Shown here: piece by piece, positions 22,601-32,904 of the stretch
How positions within the stretch are numbered: the first letter of the stretch is position 1
Layout of the letters: every line of letters begins with the position of its first letter
From: Gordius sp. MW1
Taxonomy: Eukaryota > Nematomorpha > Gordioida > Gordea > Gordiidae
NCBI GenBank assembly: GCA_964036665.1
Contig: OZ038532.1
Coordinates: 2,046,001-2,110,000 of the forward strand
DNA: 64,000 nucleotides
Direction: 5' to 3'
The notes under the pieces: generated by a model
What the model was told of the DNA's origin: nothing
The model's input: the letters and a program-made list of their open reading frames with translations, nothing else
Database searches by the model: none
Made by a program: the position numbers and the translations under genes

Positions 22601-25600
22601 CTATCCCCCCCCCCCCGCTTAATTAGGCCCATGGATCCAAGTAGAGCTACTTTCATTAAAACCCCTCGTAACACCTTAGCTAAGCATCAAATCAAATTTA
22701 TTTATAAAAATCCATACTCTATGGGCATGAGGGGAGTTGAAGAACCACCGGGTATGATGGCCAACAAATTATCCCAACCCCCTATGACTCCACCCGCGTG
22801 CTTTTCAATCAGTTCTCGGAGGGGGATTGACATGGCCTCTTCCACGGTTGTTGGGGTATTAACGTGCCCCGAGATGTTGTACAACTTGGTTCCGCTATTA
22901 CGTTCTCGACCAAACTGGGCAAACCAGTCACCACCCCTCCTACATATTGCCTATTTAAATATAACGAAAAATATAATGAGTAATAGTTTTATGTCCTGTC
23001 TGTCTGTCGGTCGTGTCTATCCGCGGGCGTAGCTATGAGGAAATCCATAAAACTCTTTTTAAATTTATTACAATTATGGCTAAAATTTCAAAATAATTTC
23101 CTATAGCCCCTCCCTAAATCATCATTGCCCCCCCTGGCTTCGCTCATGTGTCTGTCTTTTTTTTCAATGATAAAAGTTAGTTTATTGATGCATGCATGTA
23201 TCTGATCATGATACTACTAGTTAAAAATACTAAAATTATAATATAATAATGGAAAAGGAGCGTTTCATAAGTAATATATCTCCATCATCCTCTTTTAAAA
23301 GCGGCCAGAATTCGAAGAAAAAATTGAAATTTAATGGAAATAGTTATGTCCGTCGTGTTTGTCTTGTCCAACGCGTTAACTTACAATACAAAACTACAAT
23401 TCTGGTAACGTTATTGATTGCCTAGAAATAACTTTAATATCCCTTTATAGTTTTATAAGTTAAGTTTGTGCTTATACTTTTTACAGCTACCATATATATG
23501 TGTTTCAATAATATTGTGATTAACCTCTCTAAATTTCTAACCAATTTTTATTGCCAATCGTATTTAACTAGATAGCTGTCAACTTTGTTTCGCTTGAATG
23601 TTGTAGTGTTGTAAAAACGGTGGGTTTTGCTTGTTCGACCTTTAGGTATAGCCGACTAAACATCACCAGAGCAAATGTTAGACCAAAAAACCTCTAGGCT
23701 GTTTATGCGACCAAGAAAAATAGATCAAAAATCCTTTGGTTTAATTATATTTAGTCGCCTAAAACCAAAGGTGGTCGACCAAACAAAACCCTGCCATCTT
23801 TACAACACTGGAATGACGATGTAACATTGTCCACTTCTTTATATTGTACTACAAAACGGGAATACTTTACCTCTTATTAATTTTATCAATTCAACCATAC
23901 CACTAATAAACCAGAAACTCCTATTGAAAAACCTCACGAATTACTTAATAAATGTTAAAGCAAACGCTAGCTCTTCGCCATTCTAACGTATTATTTTATT
24001 AGTCTATAATTATGCCCAAATGGAATATAAATTGCATAGCCATGTCACGTTAAAAACATTTTTATCCCTGTTGTGGCCTCATGCTCTGGTAACTTCGGTG
24101 AACAGGCAAAAAAATAGGAAAACGATCGCCAAACTAATTTTTCCACATTCTATTTACTCAGACAACAACTTGAGATTCTTATCGTAAGATACAGCTTTAA
24201 AGCCTCAAACTCTTAAACCGCTTTATACGATAATGATATAAATCTTTACATTTTACCAATGTGCGTCTTTCTTGTCCCATGCTTAATAGCACCTGAGACG
24301 AATTTATATCCTGCAAAATATTTTTCATTTATTTATCCCCAGTGTTGCTAAGTAAATAATACAAAGTACCCCCTCCCCTCATGCCTTAATTGTTTCATCA
24401 ATGTGATAATTAATGTTACAATGTATGGCACATGTGGCGGTTCCATTTTCTACGATTTAGGACCATAGGGGAGGGAGTTAGTAAAAAAGGAACCTTACAC
24501 TAGGGAAGCGCGTCTTACGATGGACCTTTATAATGGTGTACCTACTTAGTCTCTTTCTTAATATTAAAGTGCTGGTCTAAAATGGCGCGCTGCAATACAT
24601 CACTACATATATATATAGATGTGTGTGACTTCGTTTTGGTACAAAAAAAAGGTTTTAAGTGAAGAAAACTGTTAAAAATGCTGTAAAAATAGGTGGAAAA
24701 TCACTGGAGCTACGGCAACAGTTTCGACGTTAGCTACGGTTGTAGGGCAACCAAAAAGGCCCACATCGGCTGGGAAGGGTGGCTTGAGCCTGGGTTTTCC
24801 TTGTTTCCCCTCTATCGATTCTATTAGAGCCGTCTCTTCTCCACATATATAGGCGCCCATGCCCCTGTGAACGAACACGTCAAAGGGATAATCCATACTG
24901 GATGCTAAGCATACAAAGTTACGAAAATCTTGTATTTTTGGTTGGCATCACGAATAATATTATTATTTTCTTGATTTTAATCATTTAAAAAGTTGATTTT
25001 GGCGATAAATACCAGTCGAATACTTTTGTAGGGCAATTAATAATAAGTTTAAGGATTTTGTATTATTAATAACTATTAGGGCAGATGTGGACAAAAAGGT
25101 AAAAGAGAAATTAATGAGGGGAAAAACTTTGGATTTTAATCCAAATTTTAGTCGTGAAATGCCATTATAAAAGAGAAACTCTCAGTGATAATAGTCAAAA
25201 GTGCATTTTGAAAGTACTGTTATACTGCTTATAAGAGGCATACCAAGCCAACATTAACGACATATTGAAAATTGAATTTCTTGTTCCATACTTTTGACAA
25301 TGTAAAAAAAGGGGCTGATATGATATCAGATTATTGAGAAGGGCATTATGATGCTTGTTGAATATGTTGAGTGGGGAGAGGGGGACGGACTAGTAAACCT
25401 AATTAGATGTGGCAATGCCCACGTGTGTGATGTATAGTAGTCTTGTAGAAACGGGTGGGTTTTGTTTGGTCGACCTTCGGTTTTAGTCGACTAAACATAA
25501 GCAAACAAAAGGTTTCTTGGTCTGTTTTTCTTAGTCGCAAAAATAGACTATGGGTTTTTTGGTCAAAGTTTCGGTGTGTTTATGTTTAGTCCACTAAAAC

Positions 25601-27605
25601 CAATTGTCGACCAAAATGTACAGACATCAACTGTGTAACTTACTGAAGAAGAAAAAAATAAGCTTGGAAGATGTTGAAACACACACTTTTTAATTATTAG
25701 GAGTTTTATCCCATGATCTGATATGGGGGAAAATCTAAATAGAGCTTGAATTCAACTCATTGTTTGGTTAATTTGGACATAATATAAGCATTATAATATT
25801 AGAACTGAACAATACCATAAATATTAAAAATAAGAACTATCTTTTAAAAATATGTTAGATGAGAAAGCCATGGCCTTAGCCAAATCTAAAAAATATTTTA
25901 TAAATTATGGAAATATAAGAATTCCATAAAATCATGAAACTAGCATTCATAAGTACACAACCTTAAAAGAGAAGTATTTGGACAATTGACATATGTATCG
26001 CAAATACCCTGAAATTTTATAACTCCACTTCCTTACATTTTTTGTGCAACAACTAGATGACCCTTAAGGAATATAAAATGGTAGATACATATATGAATTC
26101 AAGATAATAGTACGATAAAACAATAGGCATAATCAGAATTTCAATTATAAGAGAAGAGGGGGAGGGGAGGGGGGCAAAATAATAATTATTTTAAAATTTA
26201 ACCTACTTAATATATAGTGTTTTGTGATTAAAACTACCAACCCTGGTGTTATTCATATTGTAAAAAAACTCTAAAACATTTGTGATACATACTGATACTA
26301 CATACCCTTGCCCAAATATCCAGCTTTATAAGCTTCGGCTATGGCATGTTGCATATTAACTGCTTCGTTGTAAAATTCGCCCCTAATGTATATGTATGCC
26401 GCACGAGCTCCCATAGCTCTTCCAGCTATTAGGCAACCTTCTATCAATTTGTGAGGATCGTGCCTCATTATTTCTCTATCTTTACAGGTCCCTGGTTCAC
26501 CTTCGTCAGCATTGACTACCAAATACTTTGGCCTGTATGGATGATAATGGTGTTTTAAAAACGGCTGGGTTTTGTTTGGTTAACCTTTGATTTTAGTTAA
26601 CTACTAAAGATAAACAGACTAAAGGTTTTTGGTGTCTGTTTTTCTTAGTCGACCTCTAGGCTTAGTCAAAATTTAAAAAAACAGACCTGAGTCAACCGTT
26701 GGCCTTAGTTGAACCAAAAGTCGACCACAAAAACCCAGCACTTGATGCTAGACAAAATTTTGATAAGCTGGAAAGTAAAGGCAAAAAGTAGTGAAGTTTT
26801 TTTTAAAAATATGCCTTAATTTTTTAATATTATCATGGAATTTTGATAAATAAATTAAATTTATTGGAATTTATTGGATATATGCAAAAAAAAATTTAAA
26901 TATCAGAATAAAATCTTTAGATGTCATTGAAAATATTAAGATGCTATGTCCTACTTAATAGTGGCAAATTGTAATTTCACTGCGATCAAAACATGGACTT
27001 TTCACAAGAATAAATGTAGTAGGAAAAAGTTTGAGGATTTGAAACATAATAATAAATAATGTAAAATATGTCTATAGTTATTTCAAGGGAAGCTTTATTT
27101 AAATTAAAATTTTTAAGTATTCAACATCATAATTTAAAAATTCAAATGCATCAAAAAGGTTTCATGTGAGAATTGAATATCAAGGTGGATTTATAAGTTG
27201 GATTGACAAACAGAGCACAATACAAATTTATGAAATTATTAGGTAGAACAATGGCATGGCTGACTAATTGAAGCCGAAGTTTTAGGAAACAATTTAGTCT
27301 AGAAATAAATGCATTTGGTAATTTATTAATTTTTATTAAATATATTTTTTACTCAAGATAATTTATTACCTGTCATCAATTGAGGGTTTATTCATAAAAC
27401 CCCATTTCATCCCAGTTGGAAATCCTGCACCACCTCTTCCTCTTAGTCCAGATTTTGAAAGCTCTTTAAGTATCCAATCAGGTCCTTTGGCCAGAATTTC
27501 TTTAGTTTTGTACCAATCACCACGTTTTATTGCACCTCTTAATCTCCAATCATGACGACCATATAAATTTGTGAATATACGATCTTCATCTTTCAATGAA
27601 AAAAT
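19694..27605 (-). CDS. NDUFV1: NADH:ubiquinone oxidoreductase flavoprotein 1 (complex I 51-kDa subunit)
   Basis: Seven exons on the minus strand: 27370-27605, 26306-26532, 24705-24904, 22718-22950, 21773-21926, 20483-20647 and 19694-19801. All internal junctions are GT-AG and in phase. They encode 440 residues from [11 protein letters not shown] to a stop after SIAAAR. The protein binds FMN and NADH and passes electrons to an Fe-S cluster in the mitochondrial matrix arm. [10 protein letters not shown] (flavin/NADH site), [36 protein letters not shown] and the cluster cysteines in ESCGQCTPCREG plus HTICAL are all intact. Only the mitochondrial presequence is missing; part of it may be the small exon at 27853-27896. 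Introns of 0.7-1.8 kb carry MITEs and hAT ends. Confidence 0.95.
20717..20900. mobile_element. MITE A (hAT type), NDUFV1 intron, left end lost
   Basis: Inverted halves run from GGGTTTTGTTTGGTCGACC to CCGTTTTTACAACACT. This is the family defined by the complete copies at 58191 and 62537. It lies about 70 bases upstream of the sixth firm exon on the gene strand. Confidence 0.75.
21134..21383. mobile_element. Short hAT-like element with CGGGTCGGG words
   Basis: The ends are TAGAGACCTGCACGG and TGCAGTTCTCTA. The interior is GGGTCGGGTTCGGGTT-type words with no coding sequence. The flanks GTGTGAAC and GTATAGAC match only partly. It lies in an NDUFV1 intron. Confidence 0.55.
21575..21732. mobile_element. 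MITE A copy in an NDUFV1 intron, degenerate
   Basis: TAGTGTTGTAAAACGAGCTGG on the left and TTTTTACAATACTA on the right. It ends only 41 bases from the donor side of the exon at 21773-21926. Confidence 0.65.
21981..22113. mobile_element. Short hAT-like element with CCCGACCCG words
   Basis: TCTGCACGGGTGACCCG on the left and TGCAAGTTTCTA on the right. The flanks CGGGCCGT and GGGGCCGT agree at 7 of 8. It is related to the element at 21134. Confidence 0.55.
22468..22633. mobile_element. MITE B (hAT type, CATGGGCGTAGCC ends)
   Basis: Starts CATGGGCGTAGCCAGC and ends GGCCCATG. A perfect 8-bp duplication GATCCAAG is present at 22460-22467 and 22634-22641. It contains a long C run near 22603. It lies in an NDUFV1 intron, 84 bases past the fourth firm exon on the gene strand. 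Confidence 0.75.
23021..23148. mobile_element. MITE B copy, inverted and diverged
   Basis: CCGCGGGCGTAGC at one end and GGCTTCGCTCAT at the other. The flanks GTGTCTAT and GTGTCTGT agree at 7 of 8. It lies in the same intron series. Confidence 0.55.
23604..23809. mobile_element. MITE A copy in an NDUFV1 intron
   Basis: TAGTGTTGTAAAAACGGTGGG at one end, CTTTACAACACT at the other. The flanks GAATGTTG and GAATGACG match at 6 of 8, with a one-base offset allowed. Confidence 0.75.
25435..25620. mobile_element. MITE A copy in an NDUFV1 intron, right end truncated
   Basis: TAGTAGTCTTGTAGAAACGGG at the left, then the family interior GGTTTTGTTTGGTCGACCTT. It stops at GTCGACCAAAAT. Confidence 0.65.
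26547..26740. mobile_element. MITE A copy abutting an NDUFV1 splice acceptor
   Basis: The family interior is complete: GGCTGGGTTTTGTTTGG at the left and GTCGACCACAAAAACCCAGC at the right. Only about 14 bases separate it from the first base of the exon ending at 26532 (minus strand), so the branch point region lies at or inside the MITE. Confidence 0.7.
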
Positions 27606-27852
27606 CTAAAAATGTATATAAATTGCGTACAAACAAAACAAAAATACTGATGTATACACAGAAAGTCATCGCCAGACCTTTTTGTAAAAAATATCAAGTT
27701 TATTTAATGAACTTATGTAAGAATTTTGATGAAATATAATGTTAATACCAATTTGAAGAAATAACAAGTTAAATTTATGTCTAAAAAGCTTATATGATAC
27801 AGTCTTACAAAATATTACACATCTCTATGCAATCAAACAAAAATAAAATTGC

Positions 27853-27896
27853 CTTTGGTGTTTCAGTTGATGTTGAAGACTTGCTAATAACTTGGC
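27853..27896 (-). CDS. NDUFV1: Candidate presequence exon of NDUFV1 with a GC donor
   Basis: The minus strand gives an acceptor TTTAG, then 44 bases encoding QVISKSSTSTETPK and a donor AAAG|GCAATT. The phase joins exactly to the ATTTTTTCA start of the exon at 27605, and the S/T/K-rich character suits a mitochondrial presequence. A GC-AG intron is needed and no first exon with an ATG was identified, so this is tentative. Confidence 0.3.
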
Positions 27897-27899
27897 CTA

Positions 27900-29128
27900 A
27901 ACAATAAAATAAATATAATCACATTAAAATATTATTACGAAAGCAACGAAAAGGCATCAACATCTAATATCATATGCTTAAATGTAAAAATCTCTTTTCA
28001 TTACATTTTTTTATAAAATGCTATCCGACAAAATCCTGTCTACGTCGCAATTTATTAAAGTAAATCATACATTTAAGTTAAAAGGTAATATAAAATTTTA
28101 GATTAGAATTAAGAGGCATATGGTTTAAGTAACCTTATGTTATCCAAGTCGTCTTGGACTGTAACTTTATATGCATGCGACGACTCAAATGATTTATAGA
28201 ATTTTTTTTAGGCAACGTATTAGTTTACAATCAAATCAAATAAGAAACGCATAAAGAAGAATCGTACTATGGAGTACAAAAATATAGGCTATACATAATT
28301 TTGTGATTATATGAAATATACGCTATTTTCACCTTTATGGGTGTGTAGTAACCATATCTATATAATTGATTGCTCGCGGCATATTACTTAAGTCTACTTC
28401 AAAACTTAATTGACTCATTTATATTACCTTACTACTTTGCGACGTTAATTGACCTATCACATATAGCTCGAGGATTCACCACTAAATGTTAATTGACTTA
28501 ATGTATTATTTTGATTAACTCACGATTATATAAAGAAGTGTCTTACATTTCTTTATTACTTACCAACTCTTTTCTTTTCCCTCACTTTATTATTTACCTT
28601 CAATAAAGAGTACCCCCTCCCAATAGGTTAAGTGTATTTATGTCACACAGATTATTTAAAGAATTTTTGAATATGAAAACAACAAGTTAGAGAGGCTCAT
28701 TTTTTACATAATCAGCAAAATATTTAATTATTGATGCAATTTTATTAACCCTCGCATTTCACTTGAATGATGATTCACAGTTTCAAGATAGACATTTAAG
28801 GGTGGAGAGAAAATTTCTAAAAAACTTGAATAATCTATTTTTATTTAATACCTTTCAAATGAGCTCATATGTAAGATCCCATGATCTGCTAATTATTCTG
28901 TTTCGGTTATTAGAGGTTATTAATAATGTGTGCTAAGCCTAAGGGATTTTTATGTGAGATTTAGGTTATAAGTGAAATAGTGCGCAATGGTGTGAGAATC
29001 ATTTATTAAAACGGCAACCCTCCATCACGCACTGAGCAAAATAAGAGACTTAACTAGACCTGGGACATAGCCAAGATGTTTTCAATATAGCCGAATTTTT
29101 TTTCAAAAAATTACAATATAATAAGGAG
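27900..29128. other. No gene seen; would contain the NDUFV1 first exon and promoter
   Basis: AT-rich. The start codon and presequence of NDUFV1 are expected here on the minus strand, but I could not identify them with confidence. Confidence 0.4.
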
Positions 29129-29369
29129 TAGAGGTGAAAGTCCGGCTCTGGCGGGCCCGGGAGGGCACCATAATTTTACGAATATAAAAAAATTGCAACT
29201 CAGTTTTTTTTAAAAATAGCCATTATTTCGGCGCGAACAGTTTGGGGCTTAACAATTAGGACATGGCCGGGCTGGTTCTTAGAAGGCTTAGGAACTGGGC
29301 GGACAATTTAGTTGCAAAATCGTACCGGGCAGGGCTTGAGCAGAAAATTTTAACAAATTTGGACCTCTA
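29129..29369. mobile_element. Short hAT-like element with GGGC words
   Basis: TAGAGGTGAAAGTCCGG on the left, GGACCTCTA on the right, with GGGCCCGGGAGGGC-type words inside and no coding sequence. No target duplication is visible. Confidence 0.5.
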
Positions 29370-29457
29370 AAAATATATAAATTATGTGAATAAAATATAG
29401 GCATTATAAGACAGAGTTAATTATTTAATCCCATCGATTTTCTATCTAGAATTTCAG

Positions 29458-29603
29458 CTGAGGTGAAAACATTCCCAATGAATTATTAATAATGCTAAGC
29501 CATCTATCTATTGACATATTATTAGGTTACCTGAGGTGAAAACATTCTCAATGAATTATTAATAATGCTAAGCCATCTATCTATTGACATATTATTAAGT
29601 TTT
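29458..29603 (+). repeat. Tandem duplication, 73-bp unit
   Basis: Two adjacent copies starting CTGAGGTGAAAACATTC, differing by about two bases. A recent local duplication. Confidence 0.85.
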
Positions 29604-30369
29604 CAATCTTTTGACTATCAAAAATTATTCATTGATTCATTTGGTTATGGGGATACAAAAATTTTTGTTTTATTAAGCAGTGGTTTTAATAGAATTTTGT
29701 AAGTTGTTAGAGTTATAAGAGCGCTCTTGTGACGACAGGTCTTTTAAGTTTGAAACAAAGTCATATACCATAAACCATCTTATTTTAGTTGATGTTTTTA
29801 CCATTTACTTTACTAAATTTAGCCAAAATAAAATCCGGAGTTTTAACTTGTCGTATATTGCGGAAACATGTAGTTAATAAAAAAAATTTTATCGAAAATT
29901 ATTTCATAGTTTGTATAATAAAGGTTTCGATCAATGAAATAAAAACTCGGGCCTTCGGCCCTCGTGGGAAGGGGGAGAAGGGAAGGGAAGAGGGGAAGGG
30001 AAGGGGGGACGACTCATCTGTACTTCGTATAAATGTATCATATTTGCTATGCAATTTATGGGCGAGAAAGGTGGGAAGGGGCGAGAATGCCTATAGGGGG
30101 GTATTAAATGCCTAATGCTTAATTAATTATTCATACAAATTTTCCATTATAGGCAAAATGTAATAGAGGCAAAATGTAATATAGGCAAGGGTTAGGGTTA
30201 GATTTAGTGTTTGCATCTAGTTGCGTATTACATTAGTTTTTATGGCCTTTAGTGATTATGGGTCTAACAAACATTATATTATAAAACAACACAATGTTAA
30301 GAATTTGCAGAATTGTTTGGGAGAAATTTTTTGTTGAATTTGAGCAATTTTTAATTAAAAAAATCAAAA

Positions 30370-31330
30370 ATTTGGCCAATGGTCACTTTTTCTCTATTGG
30401 TCAGTACCAACAGATAAGAGCCAAAAAAACGGAAAAAAAAATTTGATGCTCACTTTGGCCAATGGTCATTTTTTTCCATTGGTCAGCAGCCAGCACACGG
30501 TAAAAGTGGATATAAATTCATAAGAGTAAAAAAAACGAAAAAAAAATTTTCGAATCACATTTTGGCCGATGGTCATTTTTTCCATTGGTCAGCAGCCAGG
30601 ACACGGTAAAAGTGGATATAAATTCATAATAGTCAAAAAAAACGAAGAAAAAGTTTTCGAATCACATTTTGGCCAATGGTCATTTTATTCCATTGGTCAG
30701 CAGCCAGCGGACGGCCAAAAAGTCATAATAGCAATGGTAGGAACAGGAACAATCATAATAGTAAAAAAAAAAAGAAAAAAATAATTTCGATTCATATTTT
30801 GGCCAATGGTCATATTTTCAGTCGGTCAGGAGCCAGCGGACGGCCAAAAAGTCATAATAGCAATGGTAGTAACAGGAACAATCATAATAGTCAAAAAAAA
30901 ACGAAAAAATAAACTCGGATTCACATTTTGGCCAATGGTCATTTTTTCATTGGTCAGCAGCCAACGGACGGCCAAAAAGTCTTATTATCAATGATAGTAA
31001 CAAGAACAATCATAAGAGTCAAAAAAAAACTCCGGGATTCTAACCCAAAAACTAGTTAAATTGCATAGCAATTAAAAGTAAACAACTTTTATTTATGTTT
31101 ATTATATAACATTGGTCAGCAGCCAGCGGACGGCCAAAAAGTCATAATAGCAATGGTAGAAACAGGAACAATCATAATAGTCAAAAAAAAATGAAAACAA
31201 TAATTTCGATTCACATTTTGGCCAATGGTCATATTTTCATTGGTCAGCAGCCAGCGGACGGCCAAAATTTCTTATTATCAATGACAGTAACAAGAACAAT
31301 CATAAGAGTCAAAAAAACTCCGGGATTCTA
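30370..31330 (+). repeat. Tandem array with CCAATGG...CCATTGG hairpins
   Basis: Each unit of about 115 bp contains TTGGCCAATGGTCATTTTTT, CCATTGGTCAGCAGCCAGC, GGACGGCCAAAAAGTC and an A-rich spacer with AACGAAAAA. CCAATGG and CCATTGG can pair across a loop of about nine bases. Inverted units occur near 43500-44400, 45000 and 47400-49560. Confidence 0.85.
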
Positions 31331-31580
31331 ACCCCAAAACTAGTTAAATTGCATAGCAATTAAAAAGTAAACAACTTTTATTTATGTTTATTATATAACT
31401 AGTTAAATTGCATAGCATTAAAAGTAAACAACTTTTATCTATGTTTATTATATAACAAAAACTAGTTAAATTGCATAGCAATTAAAAGTAAACAACTTTT
31501 ATTTATGTTTATTATATAACTAGTTAAATTGCATAGCAATTAAAAGTAAACAACTTTTATTTATGTTTATTATATAATAG
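31045..31580 (+). repeat. 64-bp repeat ACTAGTTAAATTGCATAGCA
   Basis: Several units of AACTAGTTAAATTGCATAGC followed by AATTAAAAGTAAACAACTTT and TATTTATGTTTATTATATA. Each carries the AATTGC-ATA-GCAATT palindrome that also ends the composite element. Confidence 0.8.
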
Positions 31581-31699
31581 ATAATTTAACAAATCTTATA
31601 TATAACACACCGAGAAAGATAGAGATGAGGGGTGGGGCACCTCTTATGCATTGATTCAAAAAATAACACAGCGAGGGAGATAGAGATGAGGGATGGGGC

Positions 31700-32363
31700 T
31701 AGAGCCCTGCACTTTAGAATATTGATCGGGCCTCGGGCTCGGGTCGGGCCTGATGGGCCAGCACGACCCGAGGCCCGAGCCCGAAACGTCGAGCATGGTA
31801 ATTTTTTAATTTGCATTAAGCACTTATTATTTTTCTAGATAATATAATCCAGGAAGAATTTGTAGATTTTAGTGTTGGGAAGAGCCCAGAATAGATAACA
31901 ACGAAGCTGAGGAAGATGAATTACATAAATATTTAAATACGAATTATATTGATGGTATGAAAGTTTTGGAATGGTGAGTGAATTTCCTTGTTTGAGCAAT
32001 TTGGCTAGAAAGTATTTGGCAATACCTGCTACATCAGCTAGCAGTGAGCGAGCCTTTTCTACAGCAGGAGCGAGCTTAGGAAGAGAGAAGGACTTCGTTA
32101 AAACCCGATAAATTAAACTCCACTTTATTTATTTACCATAATTATTCATATTTTAAATCACATAATATTCGCGATACGTAATATATTTATAAATAAATTT
32201 TTGAAATAAAATTGGTACAAATTTACATTTTTACAAAAGTCGGGCCGGGCTCGGGCTCGGGTCGGGCCTCAGTGAAAAAAACAAATCGGGCTCGGGTCGG
32301 GCTCGGGCAAAAAATAAAAAATTTCGGGCTCGGGCCGATAAAATTCAATTTTGCAGGGCTCTA
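31700..32363 (+). mobile_element. hAT-like element with GGGCTCGGG arrays and only a dimerisation region
   Basis: The ends are TAGAGCCCTGCA and TGCAGGGCTCTA. The flanks GATGGGGC (31692-31699) and GGTGGGGC (32364-32371) match at 7 of 8. Both subterminal zones are GGGCTCGGGTCGGG words. The centre (about 31990-32110) encodes LARKYLAIPATSASSERAFS and TAGASLGREKDFVKTR, the hAT C-terminal signature, and nothing of the catalytic core. Copy B of the host repeat lacks it, which gives a clean empty-site comparison. Confidence 0.8.
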
Positions 32364-32904
32364 GGTGGGGCACCTCTTTCTCATGCATTAATTTAAAAAA
32401 GCGATAACCTAATATACCCAATGCAAATAGTTAGGGATGGACGGACGGACGGACGGACAACAAAAAACGAGCCCATAAATTGCATAGCAATTAAAATTAT
32501 TAATTTAAGTAAACCTCAATGGATTTAGCTGAAATATTTGTACTAAAATTTTGCTTCTTGGCAAATCGAGGTTTAAATTTAATTTATAACATATAAATTA
32601 GCTTAAGCTCTCGCTAATAAAAAAAACTTGTTCGTTAAAACAGTTTCTTAAAAATTGTATCTGAGTTGCGATTTTATACGCTAGTCGGACCACCTGTGTT
32701 GAAATCTTTTTGTTTGTTTGAATAGTATGGATCAGTAATTCAGATTTTAGACGAGAAATAGGTCTCTAATTTATTAAAATGCTACTAAATGGTGTGTGAG
32801 GGCTTGGTAATCTTGTGGTGAAGCTATCTTGTTTTTAAGGCAAAAGTGAACTAGGAAGAAACGATGATTAAAAGTTTTTTTGTCAATAAAAACGTATATA
32901 TAAA

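Larger units (their letters stand above)
29946..32492 (+). mobile_element. Composite repeat copy A (possible Helentron-associated element)
   Basis: Starts CTCGGGCCTTCGGCCCTCG, itself a GGGCC-TTC-GGCCC hairpin, and ends CGAGCCCATAAATTGCATAG plus CAATT, where AATTGC-ATA-GCAATT forms a second hairpin. Between them are a G/A-rich stretch, a unique 350-base block, a tandem array of units of about 115 bp (30370-31330) and a 64-bp array (31045-31580). Without the hAT element at 31700-32363 it is about 1.87 kb, the same as copy B. It has no coding capacity; apparent frames in the arrays are artefacts. Terminal hairpins plus central tandem repeats recall Helentron-associated elements, but the class is inferred. 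Confidence 0.55.

Noticed and set aside
22532..23032. Plus-strand 166-codon open frame
   Set aside because: It is antisense to an NDUFV1 exon and runs through MITE B. The minus strand encodes the conserved protein.
30185..30205. Telomere-like GGGTTAGGGTTAG
   Set aside because: Only two units, and the same words recur at identical positions in each composite repeat copy.
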